From Roseomonas haemaphysalidis (GTDB lineage: Bacteria; Pseudomonadota; Alphaproteobacteria; Acetobacterales; Acetobacteraceae), in the NCBI RefSeq assembly GCF_017355405.1, contig NZ_CP061177.1, positions 1 through 64,000 on the forward strand: DNA of 64,000 nucleotides, read 5' to 3'. This document shows, piece by piece, positions 63,210-64,000 of the stretch; within the stretch, counting starts at the first letter, position 1, and each line of letters starts with the position of its first letter. The position numbers and the translations under genes are program-made. Under the pieces are notes generated by a model. That model was not told where the DNA came from. It saw nothing but the letters and a program-made list of their open reading frames with translations, and did not search any database.

Positions 63210-63782
63210 ATGAGCACCACCACCCCCGCCCCGCTGAAGGTCGCCGTCATCGTCGGCAGCCTGCGCGCGGGCTCGATCAACGAGCAGCTGGCCCGCGCCC
63301 TGGCCAAGCTGGCGGCGCCCGCCATGGCCTTCGAGCTGGTCTCCATCGCCGACCTGCCGCTCTACAACCCCGACATCGACGACGGCCGCCACCCGGCGCC
63401 GGAACACTTCCGCGCCGCGGTCAAGGCGGCGGACGCGGTGCTGTTCGTGACGCCGGAATACAACCGCTCCATCCCCGGGCCGCTCAAGAACGCGCTGGAC
63501 TGGGGCTCCCGCCCCTATGGCGAGGCCTGCTGGGCAGGCAAGCCGGCGGCCTCCATCGGCGCCTCGCCCGGGGCGGCCGGCACGGCGGCGGCGCAGCAGC
63601 AGATGCGCCAGGTGATGACGGTGCTGAACATGGCCGTGCTGGGCCAGCCCGAGGTCTACCTGCAATTCAAGGAAGGGCTGGTGAACGAACAGCACGACAT
63701 CACCGTGCAGGGCACGGAAGCCTTTCTGACCGGCTTCCTGTCGCGCTTCGCGGGGTGGGTGCGGCAGCAGCAGCTTCGCTGA
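63210..63782 (+). CDS. NADPH-dependent FMN reductase
   Basis: A 190-residue flavodoxin-fold reductase of the ChrR/YieF/azoreductase type. FMN phosphate site GSLRAGSIN (16-24), FVTPEYNRSIPGPLKNALDW (78-97), SIGASPGAAGT near 115-125. Reduces FMN, quinones or chromate; could feed a monooxygenase. AAGGACC lies upstream. Second gene of the creatininase unit. Confidence 0.9.
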   Translation: MSTTTPAPLKVAVIVGSLRAGSINEQLARALAKLAAPAMAFELVSIADLPLYNPDIDDGRHPAPEHFRAAVKAADAVLFVTPEYNRSIPGPLKNALDWGSRPYGEACWAGKPAASIGASPGAAGTAAAQQQMRQVMTVLNMAVLGQPEVYLQFKEGLVNEQHDITVQGTEAFLTGFLSRFAGWVRQQQLR

Positions 63783-63793
63783 GGGCGTGGCGC

Positions 63794-63985
63794 CTTGAGG
63801 GGGCGCCGCCCCCTCAAGCTCCCCCGGCAGGGGATTGAATCCCCTGCACCCCCGGGTGTGGGCGCCATGACGGTGGTTAGCCTTCTTATTTTAGTATAAA
63901 AATCAGCGACCTCGGCCAGCGCCTGGCCCGTAATCCAAGGATGCACCCACCGAATGGGGGTCCAGGGGATTCAATCCCCTGGCGG
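63794..63985. repeat. F2-type intergenic repeat, paired inverted copy
   Basis: The left arm starts 11 bases after the FMN reductase stop: CTTGAGGGGGC/GCCCCCTCAAG with loop GCC (63794-63818), then GCAGGGGATT/AATCCCCTGC (63827-63847). The right arm has CCAGGGGATT/AATCCCCTGG (63962-63982) and reads as an inverse of the left. Between them an A/T-rich stretch (63877-63903, with TAGTATAAAAAT) may hold a promoter for a gene beyond the window. Confidence 0.75.
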
Positions 63986-64000
63986 GGAAAGCGCGAAAGG

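Overview
The window is chromosomal DNA of a very GC-rich alphaproteobacterium. Base composition is well above 65% GC by eye and codon third positions are almost all G or C. A gcrA cell-cycle regulator, a Bug-type (tripartite tricarboxylate) receptor and the overall gene style point to Acetobacteraceae, Roseomonas-like; this is inferred from style, not from a marker search. I see no tRNA, rRNA, CRISPR array, transposase or prophage gene.

Layout. 0-12.5 kb is housekeeping: dnaA, a CHAP-domain lipoprotein, a Bug receptor, tatA, the methionine-salvage operon mtnB-mtnD-mtnC, corA, an ABC exporter, an acetamidase/formamidase and gcrA. 12.5-19.8 kb is a phosphonate block. A minus-strand phnC-phnD-phnD'-phnE-phnE operon follows a three-repeat Pho box, with phnW (2-aminoethylphosphonate transaminase) divergently placed beyond a DMT transporter. 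20-36.7 kb is mixed metabolism: a catalase-like protein, a thioredoxin-fold isomerase, a fasciclin lipoprotein, a Sua5/cysQ pair, an exported lyase of the argininosuccinate-lyase fold, a two-repeat retropepsin-like lipoprotein, a taurine-pyruvate-type aminotransferase, a bestrophin, an MFS efflux pump, the pepA-holC pair, an SDR and a D-2-hydroxyacid dehydrogenase.

37-49.6 kb is the most distinctive region: a family 4 glycosyltransferase, a large FAS-like type I polyketide synthase (KS-AT-DH-pseudoMT-ER-KR-ACP), an alpha-oxoamine synthase, a GNAT-like protein and a KpsS/RkpJ-like capsule glycosyltransferase. This parallels the rhizobial rkpA/rkpG/rkpJ genes for K-antigen capsule. It suggests a dedicated amino-lipid made on the ACP, released by the oxoamine synthase and used as a glycan anchor or carrier. 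The PKS reading frame is broken by a one-base shift between KS and AT.

49.8-55 kb is a peptide/nickel-type ABC importer whose two ATPases are fused. 55-63.8 kb holds a PPK2 polyphosphate kinase, a maltose-type O-acetyltransferase, a soluble hybrid histidine kinase, an acyltransferase-3, a HAD-UbiA fusion, a creatininase-family amidohydrolase and an FMN reductase.

The main non-coding theme is repeated intergenic DNA. Family F1 has ten copies in the window. It is usually two inverted boxes with GGGGAA...TTCCCC cores, most often abutting stop codons. Family F2 (three loci) has GGGGGCGCCGCCCCC or GGGGATT...AATCCCC palindromes, also in inverted pairs. F3 is a single T/A-rich inverted element. Together they look like REP/BIME-type repeats that double as gene-end structures.
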